From assembly GCA_045837725.1 (NCBI GenBank), contig JBEWZL010000208.1:124001-188000 (forward strand): a DNA stretch of 64,000 nucleotides, given 5' to 3'. The DNA comes from Vermamoeba vermiformis (lineage: Eukaryota; Tubulinea; Echinamoebida). A model generated the notes under the pieces. The model was given only the letters and a program-made list of their open reading frames with translations, did not search any database and was not told where the DNA came from. Every line of letters starts with the position of its first letter. Position 1 is the stretch's first letter. Shown here piece by piece: positions 1 to 11,261 of the stretch. The position numbers and the translations under genes were made by a program.

Positions 1-1708
1 GGAGAAGAATCAATATTAATGATTTAATTGTGCTTCGTGAATATTGCGTCAACATAATGGAATACAAAACGTGAGTGTGGATTTGAAGTTTGGGGCTCGC
101 CCCCAAAATATTAATCTTCCTATTTTAATTAAAATAAAATTATTGTGCATTACTATTTTATTAAAGCATTAATTTATAAATATTATCAAAAGAGACACGT
201 TTATTTATTTCTAACGGGTTTTTAGTGCAGATATTCTGACAATTACGGACTCAAAGGAGGCCGATCAATACGATATTGCAGTTAAGGAGCTGCAAGGCCG
301 ACCATTCTTGAAGGCAGTCGTATTCAAAAGCAAAATCGAACCGTCTTATTCCGATTTCGTTACCTTGTGTCATACGATAGGCACTCATCCTCGTGTTGAA
401 TGTTTAGGCCTAGTAGAATATCACTCGGAATTAAAAGAAGCCGAGACTAAGCCGCTCGCCGAGTGGATCAGCAAAACAACAAAGCTGAAAAAACTATGTT
501 TCAAAGATAGACTATTATCAAACGAATGTTGGAAGCTAATGTTCGATACAATTAATAGTAGCACTTCGATAACGAGCCTATCATTCGATTATCAAAATAG
601 TCAGCGATTAGGTTTTCAGCACGAGTTTAATGGTGTCGAGCACTTGATCCAAACCATCAAAACCAATACAACAATTAGAGCGCTGAGTATTTGTATAAAT
701 ACGAAACCTCATCGATTAAAGCCTATTACTGCAGCTCTTTTAGAGAACAAAACAATCACGGATGTCAAGTTATCGAAACTCTTTGACAGCGATTGTAACA
801 CACTTCGGATGATACTCCAGCAGAATGACAAGCTTAAAGCACTTCATATCAATGACAGTATGATTAAGAGTGACGGTGTGAAGATAATATACGATAGTTT
901 AAGAGAAAACAAGTCTTTGACATCCTTCGGATTCATCGGAAATCCTGTCAGTGACGAAGGATGTCAGTGGATCATACGCATGTTAAGCGACACAAAGTTG
1001 ATAGATTTAACGCTAGAAAATGTTGGATTGACGCCAAAAGCCACGAGGTCAATCCTTCAAGCTGTCAAGTGCCATCGATCATTGAAAAAGTTGAGCCTGG
1101 CAAAGAACGAACTCAACTCACTCGCATCACTTATCTGCGATGTACTTAAAGTTAATACGACACTAGAAGAGCTCGATTTGACGAAGTGTAATCTACAAGG
1201 TCAAATGGAGATTATTGCGAATGGACTGAAGGAGAATAGCACCTTGCAAAAGTTGTTGATCGGCGACAACGAACTCCATGTTGACGACGTGGAACACATC
1301 TGCAGCGCCCTTCACGAGAACAAAGGATTAACCTCACTTAATATGTCAAGATCAGCATTCCTTCAACATAATAGTGGCCAGCTTTGTGCTGCGGTTGAAA
1401 AGAACAAAGCTCTCATTGACGTGGAAGCCAACGTGAAAGGTTGGATTTATGGTTACACTACCAGGTTGAAAAATGCGCTACAAGTCAACCGTAAGCATCA
1501 GAATGCAGTGGTCGTTGAACGAGCCATTATCATTCTTAACATTGCTCGAACGAAGCCACGACCACTCTTGCCCGAGATCTGGATAACAATATTCTCATTC
1601 ATCTCGTCTCCTGGCATTCATATCAACTGGGGTCATGTTATCTCGCAAGCATTCGTCAACCCAAATCGCCTGGACATAACAAAGATCGAGAATAAACGTC
1701 AAGATTAG
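1..1708 (+). CDS. RNI-type leucine-rich repeat protein, 5' partial
   Basis: The gene enters from the left edge. Exon one is open from base 3 to 70 and is followed by a GTGAGT intron (71-225). The phase joins at the TAG at 223-225 to give ...EYKTADILTITDSKEAD, and exon two runs to the stop at 1708. The protein has about nine ribonuclease-inhibitor-style repeats of 28 residues (LKKLSLAKNELNS, LEELDLTKCNLQG, LQKLLIGDNELH), as in NLRC3/RNH1-like scaffolds. Near the C-terminus the segment LLPEIWITIFSFISSPGI resembles the first helix of an F-box, but at the opposite end from usual. No NTPase part is visible, although the N-terminus lies outside the window. The likely role is a cytosolic protein-interaction scaffold, with unknown partner. 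The LRR call is secure; the F-box-like tail is inference. Confidence 0.8.
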
Positions 1709-2106
1709 TTTGACATGCAGATGCTGACGTGAGCATCGCCGCTCAACTATTTCCAGGAGGGAATTAATTTATCTATTCATTTACCAAAGGTCAATCAAGC
1801 GAATTACAGCGTTGCCGTGGAAAGCTGCCCGACACTACCAAACTATGGTGACTGTTCATGTGGAGAGAATGCGCCGTCGTAGCCGCAAAACAAATTTAGT
1901 AATATTATTACTAATAATAGGAGTTATAATAGCACGTGTAACGCTGATAGAAGCACCGGATTAGCAAAACTAAAAAAAAGCCGTACTTTGTAAAATTATT
2001 ACTGATAGCAAATAAAAAGGTGACAGCCTTAGTAAATAGTAGACGAGTGGTAGCTTCATTGGCAGGAGGCTCGAGTGTTGACAAGGCAAAAAAGAAAAAA
2101 AATAAT
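1709..2106. other. intergenic, no gene seen
   Basis: The stretch is AT-rich and holds only short open frames without family resemblance or convincing splice sites. Its right end carries an A-rich run (about 2088-2104). On the minus strand this is a T-rich stretch just downstream of the tRNA-Ile and suits a pol III terminator. Confidence 0.6.
2088..2106 (-). terminator. pol III terminator of tRNA-Ile
   Basis: Directly downstream of the tRNA on the minus strand, after a few A/T bases, come runs of eight and seven T separated by a C. This is typical of RNA polymerase III termination. Confidence 0.7.
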
Positions 2107-2180
2107 TGGCCATTCCAGGGATCGAACCTGGGACCCTCGCGTTATTAGCACGATGCTCTAACCAACTGAGCTAAACGGCC
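2107..2180 (-). tRNA. tRNA-Ile (anticodon AAU)
   Basis: Read on the minus strand, a 7-bp acceptor stem (GGCCGTT with AATGGCC, one G-T wobble), a D-arm with AGCTCAGTTGGTTAGAGC, a 5-bp anticodon stem (TCGTG/CGCGA) closing the loop CTAATAA, and a T-arm with GGTTCGATCC all fit a cloverleaf. The anticodon is AAT, so the tRNA reads isoleucine codons (A34 normally edited to inosine). There is no intron. The T-rich stretch that follows on the minus strand is the expected pol III stop. Confidence 0.96.
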
Positions 2181-2841
2181 CAATTTCTTATCCGCCGCTC
2201 GAAAAAAATCGAGCCACACCACTTCGCTGAACGAAAAAGTGACCGACAAACTGGCTTGTGCCTTGTTTTCTCTCTTTGTCGCTCATGAACTTTCCTCGAG
2301 CATCTTTGGGTCTTTCAATCGATGCTTCATCGACGTTTAATGAACCACGGAACTTGGTTTTGGACAACAGTGATGATTTGGACGCGTTCAATACTTCTTT
2401 CCAGATTTGGTTTTAATAAGTAAATGGGTGGCCATATTAATTTTTTTGTTGTTAGCCCTGAGAATCTCCAGCTGTGCTACTTGTGTTGTTCAGGTGTGCG
2501 TGAAAAGTGAAAAACTAACCGTTTTTATTCAATCAATTTTGTCACACGAGTTAACTACAAAAGGTAAACGCAGATTGCAGTATATGTGATTGTTTACGGG
2601 CAGACTCGAAGTGCCTGTTGTTTCCTCCTGCGTTCCGAAACGATTTTGTCAGGAACATCCGAGCGCTTATGAAATATCTTTTTTTAATATTCGTTATTCA
2701 TTATATTTCGATTATTAACATCAATATTATTTATTTCTATACTTATTGCATTTATTTAGATTTTTAGAAACAAAATATTGTAATTACATTTATTTTCCAC
2801 GTCATTGCTTTCGTTAGGAAATACTAACGTGATGCTTTTAG
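2181..2841. other. upstream region of the LRR gene with a probable 5'-UTR intron
   Basis: No supported coding gene. Two short frames (2188-2391 minus and 2407-2589 plus) have no family resemblance. The last bases before the LRR start codon at 2842 read ...atactaacgtgatgcttttag followed by ATG. This is a TACTAAC branch site and a TTTTAG acceptor right against the start codon, so the LRR mRNA probably has a non-coding first exon here. A possible donor (GGTAAACG) lies near 2561. Confidence 0.5.
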
Positions 2842-5311
2842 ATGGGTAACAAGGGTTTGGCCGGAGAGCTGCATAAAATGCGCAAGAAGGAGGTGATCGA
2901 CCTTCGCAAAATGGGCATCCAAGCCCTTCCTTCTGCTATCGGTGCCTTGCAATGCAAAACATGCATTATCGCCGAGAATGATATCGTAGAAATTCCAGAA
3001 GATATTCAAAAGATGACGAACCTTCAGGTAACGTTCAAAAAGCAAGGCAGTAATAATTTGGATTCGATCCGCCCACTCACTTTATTCTTATCATTCACAT
3101 GAAATACAATTTAATGTAATTATTAACAATTTATTGAAGGTTTTGGAAGCAAATTCAAACCGTTTGAACGGTGTCCCCATTGAGATCGGAAACTGCCCTG
3201 CTTTGGAAGAGCTCAACCTTCGTGATAACAAATTGTTCTTCTATGGTAAGCACCTGTATATTATTTTAGATATTATTGAAAAATTATCACGATTGTTTTT
3301 GCGTTGGTAGATTCTAAATTCTTTTTATCGCGATACCTAACGATTTATATAATACTAACAACTTAATATATAGGTCTTTCACCTGCTCTTGGAAAGCTTA
3401 AAACCTTGAAGAAATTGAACGTTGCAAACAACCAATTGGACGAGATCTGCAAGGAGTTAGGAGACTGCGTGGCCTTGGAGTACCTCGATATTTCTGAGAA
3501 CAATATTAAGGCCTTGCCCGTGCAATTAGGCCAATTGCGTAACTTGCGCTCATTAATTGCCAGAAAGAACCAGATCCAAGCCTTCTCGGCTGCTTTGTGC
3601 GAGATCGCCTCGTTGACCGAATTGAACTTGGAAGAAAACAAGCTGTTGACTGTGCCTGCTGAGATTGGCAAATACTCCGACATGCTCATATTAAACTTGA
3701 GCTGCAACTCGCTGAAGGAATTGCCCGAGACTGTTACCAAGCTCGGCAAGTTGGAAGAATTGAATTTGAACGATAACGCTCTTATTCAAACTCTGCCTTC
3801 GTTCTCTAACTTCCCTAACATCAAGAAGTTGGGCATTCGTAACTTACAGGTACGTCTATTAATTTTTAACTTATTTTTTCTGCGATCCTCGGACTTTATT
3901 TCCAAGATCCGGAGCTTAGTAGTTTGCACAGTCCTAATATAGCATGTTATTAATAGATCACCTTCTTGGACCCGTCTATTGGTACCTTGGTCGGTTTGGA
4001 AGAGTTGGACTTGAGAGCCAATGCTCAAATGGCTTCAGTCCCCGAAGAAATCGGTAACTTGGTCAACCTCAAGCGTTTGGGTACGTATAGTTATTCTCAT
4101 GCAGTAGTGTCATATTAATAGAGTATTTTTGTTGTGGATGATACTTTTTGGGCTTCGTGTAACGAGCAAATTACATTTTCGTTGTAAATTATTTCCATAT
4201 TATTCGTGGCTTTATTATTTGTTTATACATTATTATAACAACTTAAATAGTATCGAATACTCATTTACAATTATGCTAATTTATCCTCGCCTTCAGATCT
4301 GTTCCGTAACAAGTTGAAGACTTTGCCTCATACTATTGGCAAGTTGACCAACTTGGTCTTGCTTGATTTGCGAAACAACTTGTTCACCGTTGAATTGTTG
4401 CCTCCTGAGCTCGGCAACTTGGCCTCATTGCGCAAGATCTTGTTGAGCAACAACAAGCTCACTACTTTGCCTCCTGAGATCCGCTCTTTGACCAGCTTGA
4501 ACGATTTGGACGTTAGCAACAACCAAATCACCGATCTTCCTCAAGAAGTTGGAGAGTTGGAAAGCCTTACCTCGTAAGTATCAAAAAAAGAATAGAGAGC
4601 ATCCGTAGAAAAAATTATAGAATTGTTCTAACATCGTTATAAAATAGATTGAACGTGTCCGGCAACCAATTGAAGAAGTTCCCTAACTCTATGGGAGGTT
4701 TGACTAACTTGCAACAACTCGAAGCTAAGCACAACGAAATTTCTCTTTTGCCACCTGAGATGGGCTTCTTGGTCAAGTGCTCTAAGATGGATCTCTCCCA
4801 CAATATGGTGCGTATACATATATCATATAGAGATAATTATATTCGTTCACTGTAATGAGCCACAGTTCGTTACAATTTTTTTTTGAATTTTGGATCTCGA
4901 TTTAAATACACTAAGCAACACGTTGTTATACTAATTACTAATGTACTATTATAGATCACTGAAATTCCTTGGGAGTTCGGAGAGTTGGAAACTTCGCTCA
5001 GAGTGCTCGACATTAGCCACAACCCCGTCGTTATTCCGCCCAAGGCTGAAATTAACAAGGTAATTGACCACTTCATATCAATAATACTGCTTATGGCGCA
5101 TATAATAAGATCCTAGCTATAATTACTTTTTTAATAAGTTGATCTTTTGCGCGATCGGATCCGCTATGTTTGGATCAAATTTTTAGCGTTACATGAGCGA
5201 TGAACTTAACGATGATATTTGCAGGGTACTACTGCCATGTTGCAATGGTTGAAGAAGAACGAAAAAGAAGGCAAGAAGGCTAAAGTCAGCGGTTTGGGCC
5301 TCAAGAACTAA
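2842..5311 (+). CDS. leucine-rich repeat protein, PIRL/SHOC2-like
   Basis: Multi-exon gene starting MGNKGLAGEL just after a splice acceptor and ending VSGLGLKN at 5311. Nearly the whole protein, roughly 500 residues, consists of about twenty 23-residue repeats of the SHOC2/plant PIRL/Dictyostelium LrrA type (LTSLNDLDVSNNQITDLPQE, LVLLDLRNN, LPPELGNLASLRKI). These scaffolds commonly act in Ras/MAPK-type signalling. The start MGNK has a glycine at position 2 and could be N-myristoylated, but residue 6 is Leu rather than Ser/Thr, so the signal is weak. The C-terminal tail is basic (LKKNEKEGKKAK). Introns interrupt the repeats in no fixed register. The family call is firm; pathway and partner are inferred. 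Confidence 0.9.
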
Positions 5312-5547
5312 GCACCACGCAACAACCAATTTTTCCTTTTGAAAATCTTTTATTTATCGGCGAGTATTATTTAATTGTTTAATCTTTGACGAATATTCTT
5401 CTAATTAGCTTAATGTTCGATGAAGACGTTGTTTTTATTATTAGTATGAAATAAAATTTAAATTGAAACGAAGCTCGGATCCAATTTATTTACTTGCTGA
5501 ATTGCTGCGAACCGCTACATATTATATTATACTTAATACTAATACTC

Positions 5548-6144
5548 TTATTTGAATAGTCTAGTCTCTTCGTTAACTTCTGCGTTGCGTTTTTCATTTT
5601 GATGCTCTTCAATAATAGCTCGCATAGCAATATCGTCATTGGTATTAGTGCCATGAAGCTCCTCCATATGACTACTATTGACACTGGCTGCTACAAGCGG
5701 GGCAATTGCATGACTCGTGAGGGCTGCAGATGTGTTGCTGCTATTATTAGGAGCGCCAGATCTCGCTTTCAAATTATCGTTTTCAACTTTAAGATCAAAA
5801 ATGCGTTTCTTAGCTAAGTTAAGAGCCTTGAATTTAGCAGCTGAGGTTCTTGAAATATTGTTCACTTTTGTTTTTCCAAATACGGCAGCCATCAAGCCTA
5901 ACAAAGCGGACAGACCAGCAGCGACAATAGAAAGAGGCTTAACTAGAGATTGGTTATCGGAGTAAGCGCTAATAGCCGCATTAATGCTCGCTAAAGCAAC
6001 GGCCAGGATGCCGTAAGTAATGATCTCGCTTGTTTTCCATCCAGCGATGCCGTCAGGAATTGCATCTTGCGGAGCGTTCGCCGCTGCTTTTTTTACATCG
6101 TCGTCTGATAAATTCTCGACAAGTCGCTTGAGTTTTCCGTCCAT
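5548..6144 (-). CDS. small membrane protein of unknown function
   Basis: A single-exon frame of 198 residues that I do not recognise. The N-terminus is polar (MDGKLKRLVENLSDDDVKKA). Two hydrophobic segments follow, about residues 40-61 (IITYGILAVALASINAAISA) and 67-91 (LSIVAAGLSALLGLMAAVFG). A basic stretch then leads into a short coiled-coil-like helix (AKKRIFDLKVENDNLKARSG) and a low-complexity Ser/Asn/Ala tail. The topology suggests a two-pass protein with both ends on the same side. It is convergent with the LRR gene (about 235 bp between stops) and divergent from the DUF4291 gene, so 6145-6486 probably holds both promoters. Confidence 0.6.
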   Translation of the reverse strand: MDGKLKRLVENLSDDDVKKAAANAPQDAIPDGIAGWKTSEIITYGILAVALASINAAISAYSDNQSLVKPLSIVAAGLSALLGLMAAVFGKTKVNNISRTSAAKFKALNLAKKRIFDLKVENDNLKARSGAPNNSSNTSAALTSHAIAPLVAASVNSSHMEELHGTNTNDDIAMRAIIEEHQNEKRNAEVNEETRLFK

Positions 6145-6486
6145 TGTTTGATCTTCTACAATTAAGGCGCCTTTTGTTGAAATCGATCAGTATCGCTATA
6201 ATTTTATTACGACGTATTATTTTGGAATATAGCCACTAATATTTCATTTACAGGTCTGAAATAATAAGAGAAAGTTTTCAAAAGTAGATTTAAAATTGCT
6301 CTATTCTTGTTAAGTCTCGCGCTTCAGTCGTAAAGCAAACATACCTCGATTTAGTACACAAAGTAGGTGAAAATCAATGAGCTCACTGGTATGTGGTCGT
6401 GATCTTCAAGCGTAAATCAAAATATCGCGCCATTTTCCGCTGAAACCAAATAAGGCAAGCCATTTATCTTAAAAACGTTGGCGATT
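6145..6486. promoter_or_regulatory. divergent intergenic region
   Basis: About 340 bases between two divergent genes. There is no open frame of note and no distinct motif that I recognise. It is presumed to contain both promoters. Confidence 0.35.
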
Positions 6487-7874
6487 ATGAACAATTTATT
6501 TATATCTTCGATTTGGAGGCGATGTCAGACGAACAACATTTGTGGGGTAGAGAAATGGGTCGGAAAGGCAAGAACCGCTTCAGTTGTAAATAAATCAGTT
6601 CAATTATTCAAATTAAAGCATCAAACACGAACATACACAATGGAGCACCCTACAGATAACGTCAAAAAGCAAAAGAGAACTTTGGAAACTGAAAAGTACG
6701 AGGATCAGCTCAAAGTAAGTCTGGAAATTAATGTAATTAATTCTGATATTTAATTTGGCTACAAAAAACGTTTAGTAACTATTTTTTGCACTGCTTTTTA
6801 TTCGCACTTGGTATTTAAACAATATTTAGAGGAAATTAACTTTGAAAATTACTAGATCTGGCCTGAAGAGGGACGACATATATTGGCACACTATGACGAA
6901 GATACTATAGTTGTATATCAAGCATTTAAGCCAAGTATAGCGAAATACGCGGTCGAGAATCAGAAATTCGGAGGTACGAGCTGATTAATTCGACTTAACG
7001 GTTTACGACGGGTACTAAAGCTGATATTTTAAGGACCCGAATATAATGCTTCGCGTATGACCTGGATCAAAACAAATTTCTTGTGGATGATGTTCAGATC
7101 CGGATGGGGCTCGAAAAAAGATCAAGAACGAACACTTGCTATATGGTTAAAACGCTCTTCATTCGAATGGATATTATCTCAAGCTGTAGGCAGTAAATAC
7201 CACCCTGAAGTCCATGGCGATCGAGCTAACTATGAGAAATTAAAGAAAGGAAAAGTTCGTTTACAATGGGATCCCGATCACAAGCCTGATGGTTCTAAGG
7301 TAAGCTCTTAATACTATAATATACATCTATTAAGATTCTTTTGATCAATTTTCCAACATTTTCAGACCGGTCTGAGTACAGGTCCAATTTTTTTTATCGT
7401 TGTGTACCACCAGATCCGACCAATTTTTTGCAAGTTCGAGTGCTTGTCGTAAACTTTTTACTAATATGGAGTTAATATAGACGATAAGAAGAGCAATCCA
7501 ATTAGGTCTTAAAGGCCTGAATGAGTTTACTAACGGTGACATGATCGTCAAGATTGAAGACATTTCAGAGTTTGTCGCGGAACAATCAATTAAGGCCAAT
7601 TCAGGTTAGTTTAAGTACATTAATTATATGAACATATATCATTACCCGAGCCAGGTGTATGCTTTAACTGATCGTTAATATCTGACTCAATCGATTTTTC
7701 GCAGGAGCTTGGAACGAGTTAATTGTGCCACGAGAGCGAGTCTATCAACTTATCGATGAAAAAATAGCCAGGAATATTAATTTGCAGTCTTGCAAGACTC
7801 AGCGGCGAATGAAGATGGCGGTGCTGACGACGAGTAATGTAATACGACATTTTGTTACTTCGCAAAGGTATTAA
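6487..7874 (+). CDS. DUF4291 family protein with probable mitochondrial presequence
   Basis: Five exons. From about residue 75 the protein matches the DUF4291 family, found in bacteria, fungi and scattered protists: YDEDTIVVYQAFKPSIAKYA, RMTWIKTNFLWMMFRSGWG, HPEVHG, VRLQWDPDH, RRAIQLGL and a closing ELIVPRERVYQ. The biochemical function of the family is unknown. In front of it, MNNLFISSIWRRCQTNNICG and the following Arg/Lys-rich, acid-poor 30 residues ending RTYT look like a mitochondrial targeting peptide. An internal Met (MEHPTDNVKK, near 6640) could give a cytosolic form. The 3' end is uncertain: the frame used stops at 7874, while another frame across the same bases would give a short acidic tail (NEDGGADDE) ending near 7831. 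Family call is firm; targeting is inference. Confidence 0.85.
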
Positions 7875-8150
7875 TGAATAATACGATAAGTTCAATCAAC
7901 TTTGATGTATTTCGCAACTTTTCACTTTGAATGCGCTGTCCCTGGATACTCGGCCCAAAATTATCTCTGGCTTAACAAAACTTTCTTTGCATTCGATGAG
8001 TTTTGGGTTTTAAAGTTGGTTTTTCCATTTCGTAGCAACACGAATGTTACACGCTATGGCTCTTTCATTCCGAACAGCCTCTCGGTTTAGCTGGCTCGTG
8101 AAATGTAAGAAGATCTACGGATCGTGAGCAACTTTCACACCAAACTACTA
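7875..8150. other. intergenic, no gene seen
   Basis: A short frame (7902-8090) has no recognisable content. The stretch is taken to be the 3' end of the DUF4291 gene plus the promoter of the NTPase gene. Confidence 0.4.
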
Positions 8151-11100
8151 ATGAAAATTAACGGCGTTTACGTAATAATTAATACTGATTTTTGTGAAGC
8201 TAAGGGGCATATCTTGAAGGTGAAAATCGGAAGGAACACAGCCATCTTTGCAACGCAACCAAATTATCGTGATGTCCCCGTAAGAGCCATTACTGGAACT
8301 AGTATCTCGGAAGGTAAGTAATAAACGTTATTATAATAATTTTGGTGGCTAAATTAGTCATCATTAGCAAAAAGTAAACGTAGGTAGCTGCAAAAATATT
8401 TGAAAGCAAACTGACCAGAAAAATAGCAACGAAGTGGCGAGAAGAAATTGCACTCAAAGGTGATACAGAAAGTATCAAACAGAAAATTAAATGGTTGGCG
8501 AGTGGCTCGGCAATGGAAATGAAACCGTTACAATTTTTTGAACAGCTTTGCAACTTTCCAACGCCCCAGCTCACTCGCGTAAAAGAACGAGCGGAACTTT
8601 TGGAACAATTGCGAGACAAGCCCATTGCAAAGTATTTGAATGAGTCCAAAATACCAATTCACCCTATTAATGGAAAAGTGGATTTTCGCTTTCTTCAAGA
8701 GCCGTTCTTTGCAGATGATCCTGTCATTGAAACTCTTCGACTGATGGTCAAACCTAAACAAGGCCAGACAGTCACGCTGGTTGGTCAGTCAGGCATTGGG
8801 AAGATTGGTATGTTCATGGTGTTGTGCTGTAGTTTTGTAACATTGTGTTTTAGGGGCCATCTTTGCATTTGCTCAAAAACAGTATGTTTTGTACATTGAA
8901 GCAAACCCATGCAAAAAACAGAACTCTTTTTCTGAATTTTATCTGCATGGACAAAAGATAATGCAGATAATAGCTCAGATGGGCACAGAATGCTCAAGTA
9001 GCTTGGCTACTGATTTAATGACTTGTCTAACTCAACTGTTGTGGCTTTCACATGCCCTAGTATTGAAGCAACAATGTCCCTTTGTTAGTCCAGTTGGATG
9101 GATTGCTCTTGAAAGTGATGAATGCCAAGACATCAAAGATACAATGAACAAACTAGGCACTTGGTTTATTGAAGATTTGAAGGCCAATAACTGTAACAAG
9201 GATTGGGTGGCTCAAAAGCATCGTGAATTTGATGAGTGCTTAAGAGAGCTCACTCAAGATGTAGTCTTTGTGATTGATGAAGCACATTTAGCTCAAGGGC
9301 TCTTTGAAGAATCATTGCCTACAAATATTAAATTTGTTAATGCATTATGTAATGAAAAGAGGTAAGCTTGAACTTTACATTTTAATTGAATTGAAATTGT
9401 AATGTAGGAATTTTCTAACAATACTGGCACATTATTCATTGCCTAATGCAAGAACACTGCTTGTGGTGGGGACTCAGATAACAAGCTATGATGACATATC
9501 ATTAACTAGTGGGGAGTCCAAGCCCTCCAATAACATTAACCTTACAAGGGTGCAATTTCCACTTGTTCATCCTGAAGATGCAATTAGAATTGCAACAGAC
9601 CTATTTCCCAGTATCAAAGGAAATAAGACACTAGAACAATCAATTGTCAATGCTGCTACAGGACATTTGGGACACATTACTTCATTATTGGAGTTCATTT
9701 GCAACTATTCTCATTGCAGTGAATCAAAGTCCCTATCAGATTTCATTTTGTTGGGCATTGAAGCATGGAAACAGAAGGTGCAATCTGAAGTTCATGAAAA
9801 ACTCAATTCTTTGCACCTACTTTTTAGTACAAATGAGAATAAGAAGCACAATTGTATGTATCTATTTGAAGTTAAAGGTTGTAAAAATCTTACTTGCTTT
9901 GTGATTTAGGGCAACAACTGCTGTTACAACTGTATTATGATGCAGCCATCAGTGGTGAAAGAAGAATACCAGAGCATGAATTCAAAGCACTTGGAATGAG
10001 TTTGGAGGACTTGAGTGTAGCAATGGTGACTGAATGGCTGGTCAAATTGAAAATTGACACTGATAATGAGCAATGTAAGTTATGATAGCAATTTAATAGA
10101 GCTAATTTGTTTGTAGTCTTCAGATACATCAACATTTGTGAGCCATTGGCATTTGAAATATTCAAAAACTGGCTCAGAACAAACTCAGACTTAAAAGATT
10201 ATGTTGATGAGTTTGAAGCACTGCTGGAAGGTGCTGTTGGCACCAGCTTCAATCCAACTCCTAATATTAACGGAGACACCTTTGCAAGACTTCTTGGGGC
10301 TTTGCTGGTATGCCACCAAACACTTCTATTGAGTCTCATTAATTCTATTTAGCTCAATCTATCAACAAAAAACCAGTTGAAAATCAAGCAACTTCCTACA
10401 ATCAATTCACTGGAGCATTTGCCTGATTGGACCAATTCTATTGCCTTCCAAACACCATGGACTTTCTTTGGCAAAGCAACTGAGTGCCAAGAATTGCTTG
10501 ATGCTGTGCAAATTCTTAGTGAGGTTGATGTTGCTGGATCCCCAATTGCTATGCTAAGAAGGCAGTTTAGAGGATCTCCAGTACTCTCATGCCTCTTCAA
10601 AAATCATCATACTATGAAAAAAGAGCTGGAAGCATTAATTGCAATCAAAAGCTGTGACCAGGAATTCCAACCAGAATTGCTCATGATACTAAATGGATAT
10701 GACAAAGTCCTTAGCAATGCCTTCAAGATTTATTGGACCAGACATGATTGGGATCAAAGGTAATGATTACCAGGTAAAATTATTTCATTAGCTGATAATT
10801 TTCTTAAAGGGAATGTGTTGTATTTGGTTGGACTCTATTGCTATTCTTCTCCCACAATCAAAGAACAGTTTGATGCACTGGGCAAAAAGCAAGCCATTCA
10901 ATTGAAAAAATTTAATGTGTTGTACACAAATAGACATGGAGCTCCTTATCCAGCCAATGCAAATTCAACATTGCAACTCATTCTCAAAGCCAAGAACTAC
11001 CACCAAGTTTGGTTTGATATTAGATTGCCACAAACAAATGCAGATGTGACAAGTGTTGCCAGCGACGATAGACTTCATGTTTTAATCACGCAAGACAACT

Positions 11101-11183
11101 TTGGTGAACTTACTTTGAGTCCACAAAAGTGGGCAAAAATTGCAGCAAAATTGGCATACAAAAGCTCTTCAACAATGTATTGA
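8151..11183 (+). CDS. P-loop NTPase, possibly Crinkler-like
   Basis: Proposed exons: 8151-8313, 8388-8807, 8854-9361, 9408-9853, 9910-10074, 10117-10307, 10353-10759 and 10810-11183. All phases agree except the last junction, which is uncertain. The first about 190 residues (MKINGVYVIINTDF...) are unrecognised. Then comes a P-loop, TVTLVGQSGIGKIG, with Ile where Thr/Ser normally follows the Lys, and a Walker B-like DVVFVIDEAHLA about 150 residues later. The later helical part (about 500 residues) looks like the winged-helix/STAND-type region of Crinkler-associated NTPases, which is a tentative match. From about 8805 to 11280 the DNA almost lacks CpG, unlike exons 1-2 and all neighbours. Gene presence is well supported; family and function are weakly supported. 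Confidence 0.65.
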
Positions 11184-11261
11184 AGAGGAAGCTAAACTTT
11201 GAAATTTCAAGTAAAGGGGCTTTTGCCAAAAGCCATATTTGAATGAGTGCACTGTACCTGG

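Noticed and set aside
2188-2589. Two short frames, one on each strand, between the tRNA and the LRR gene
   Set aside because: No homology, no signal peptide of convincing form and no splice context. Probably upstream non-coding sequence.
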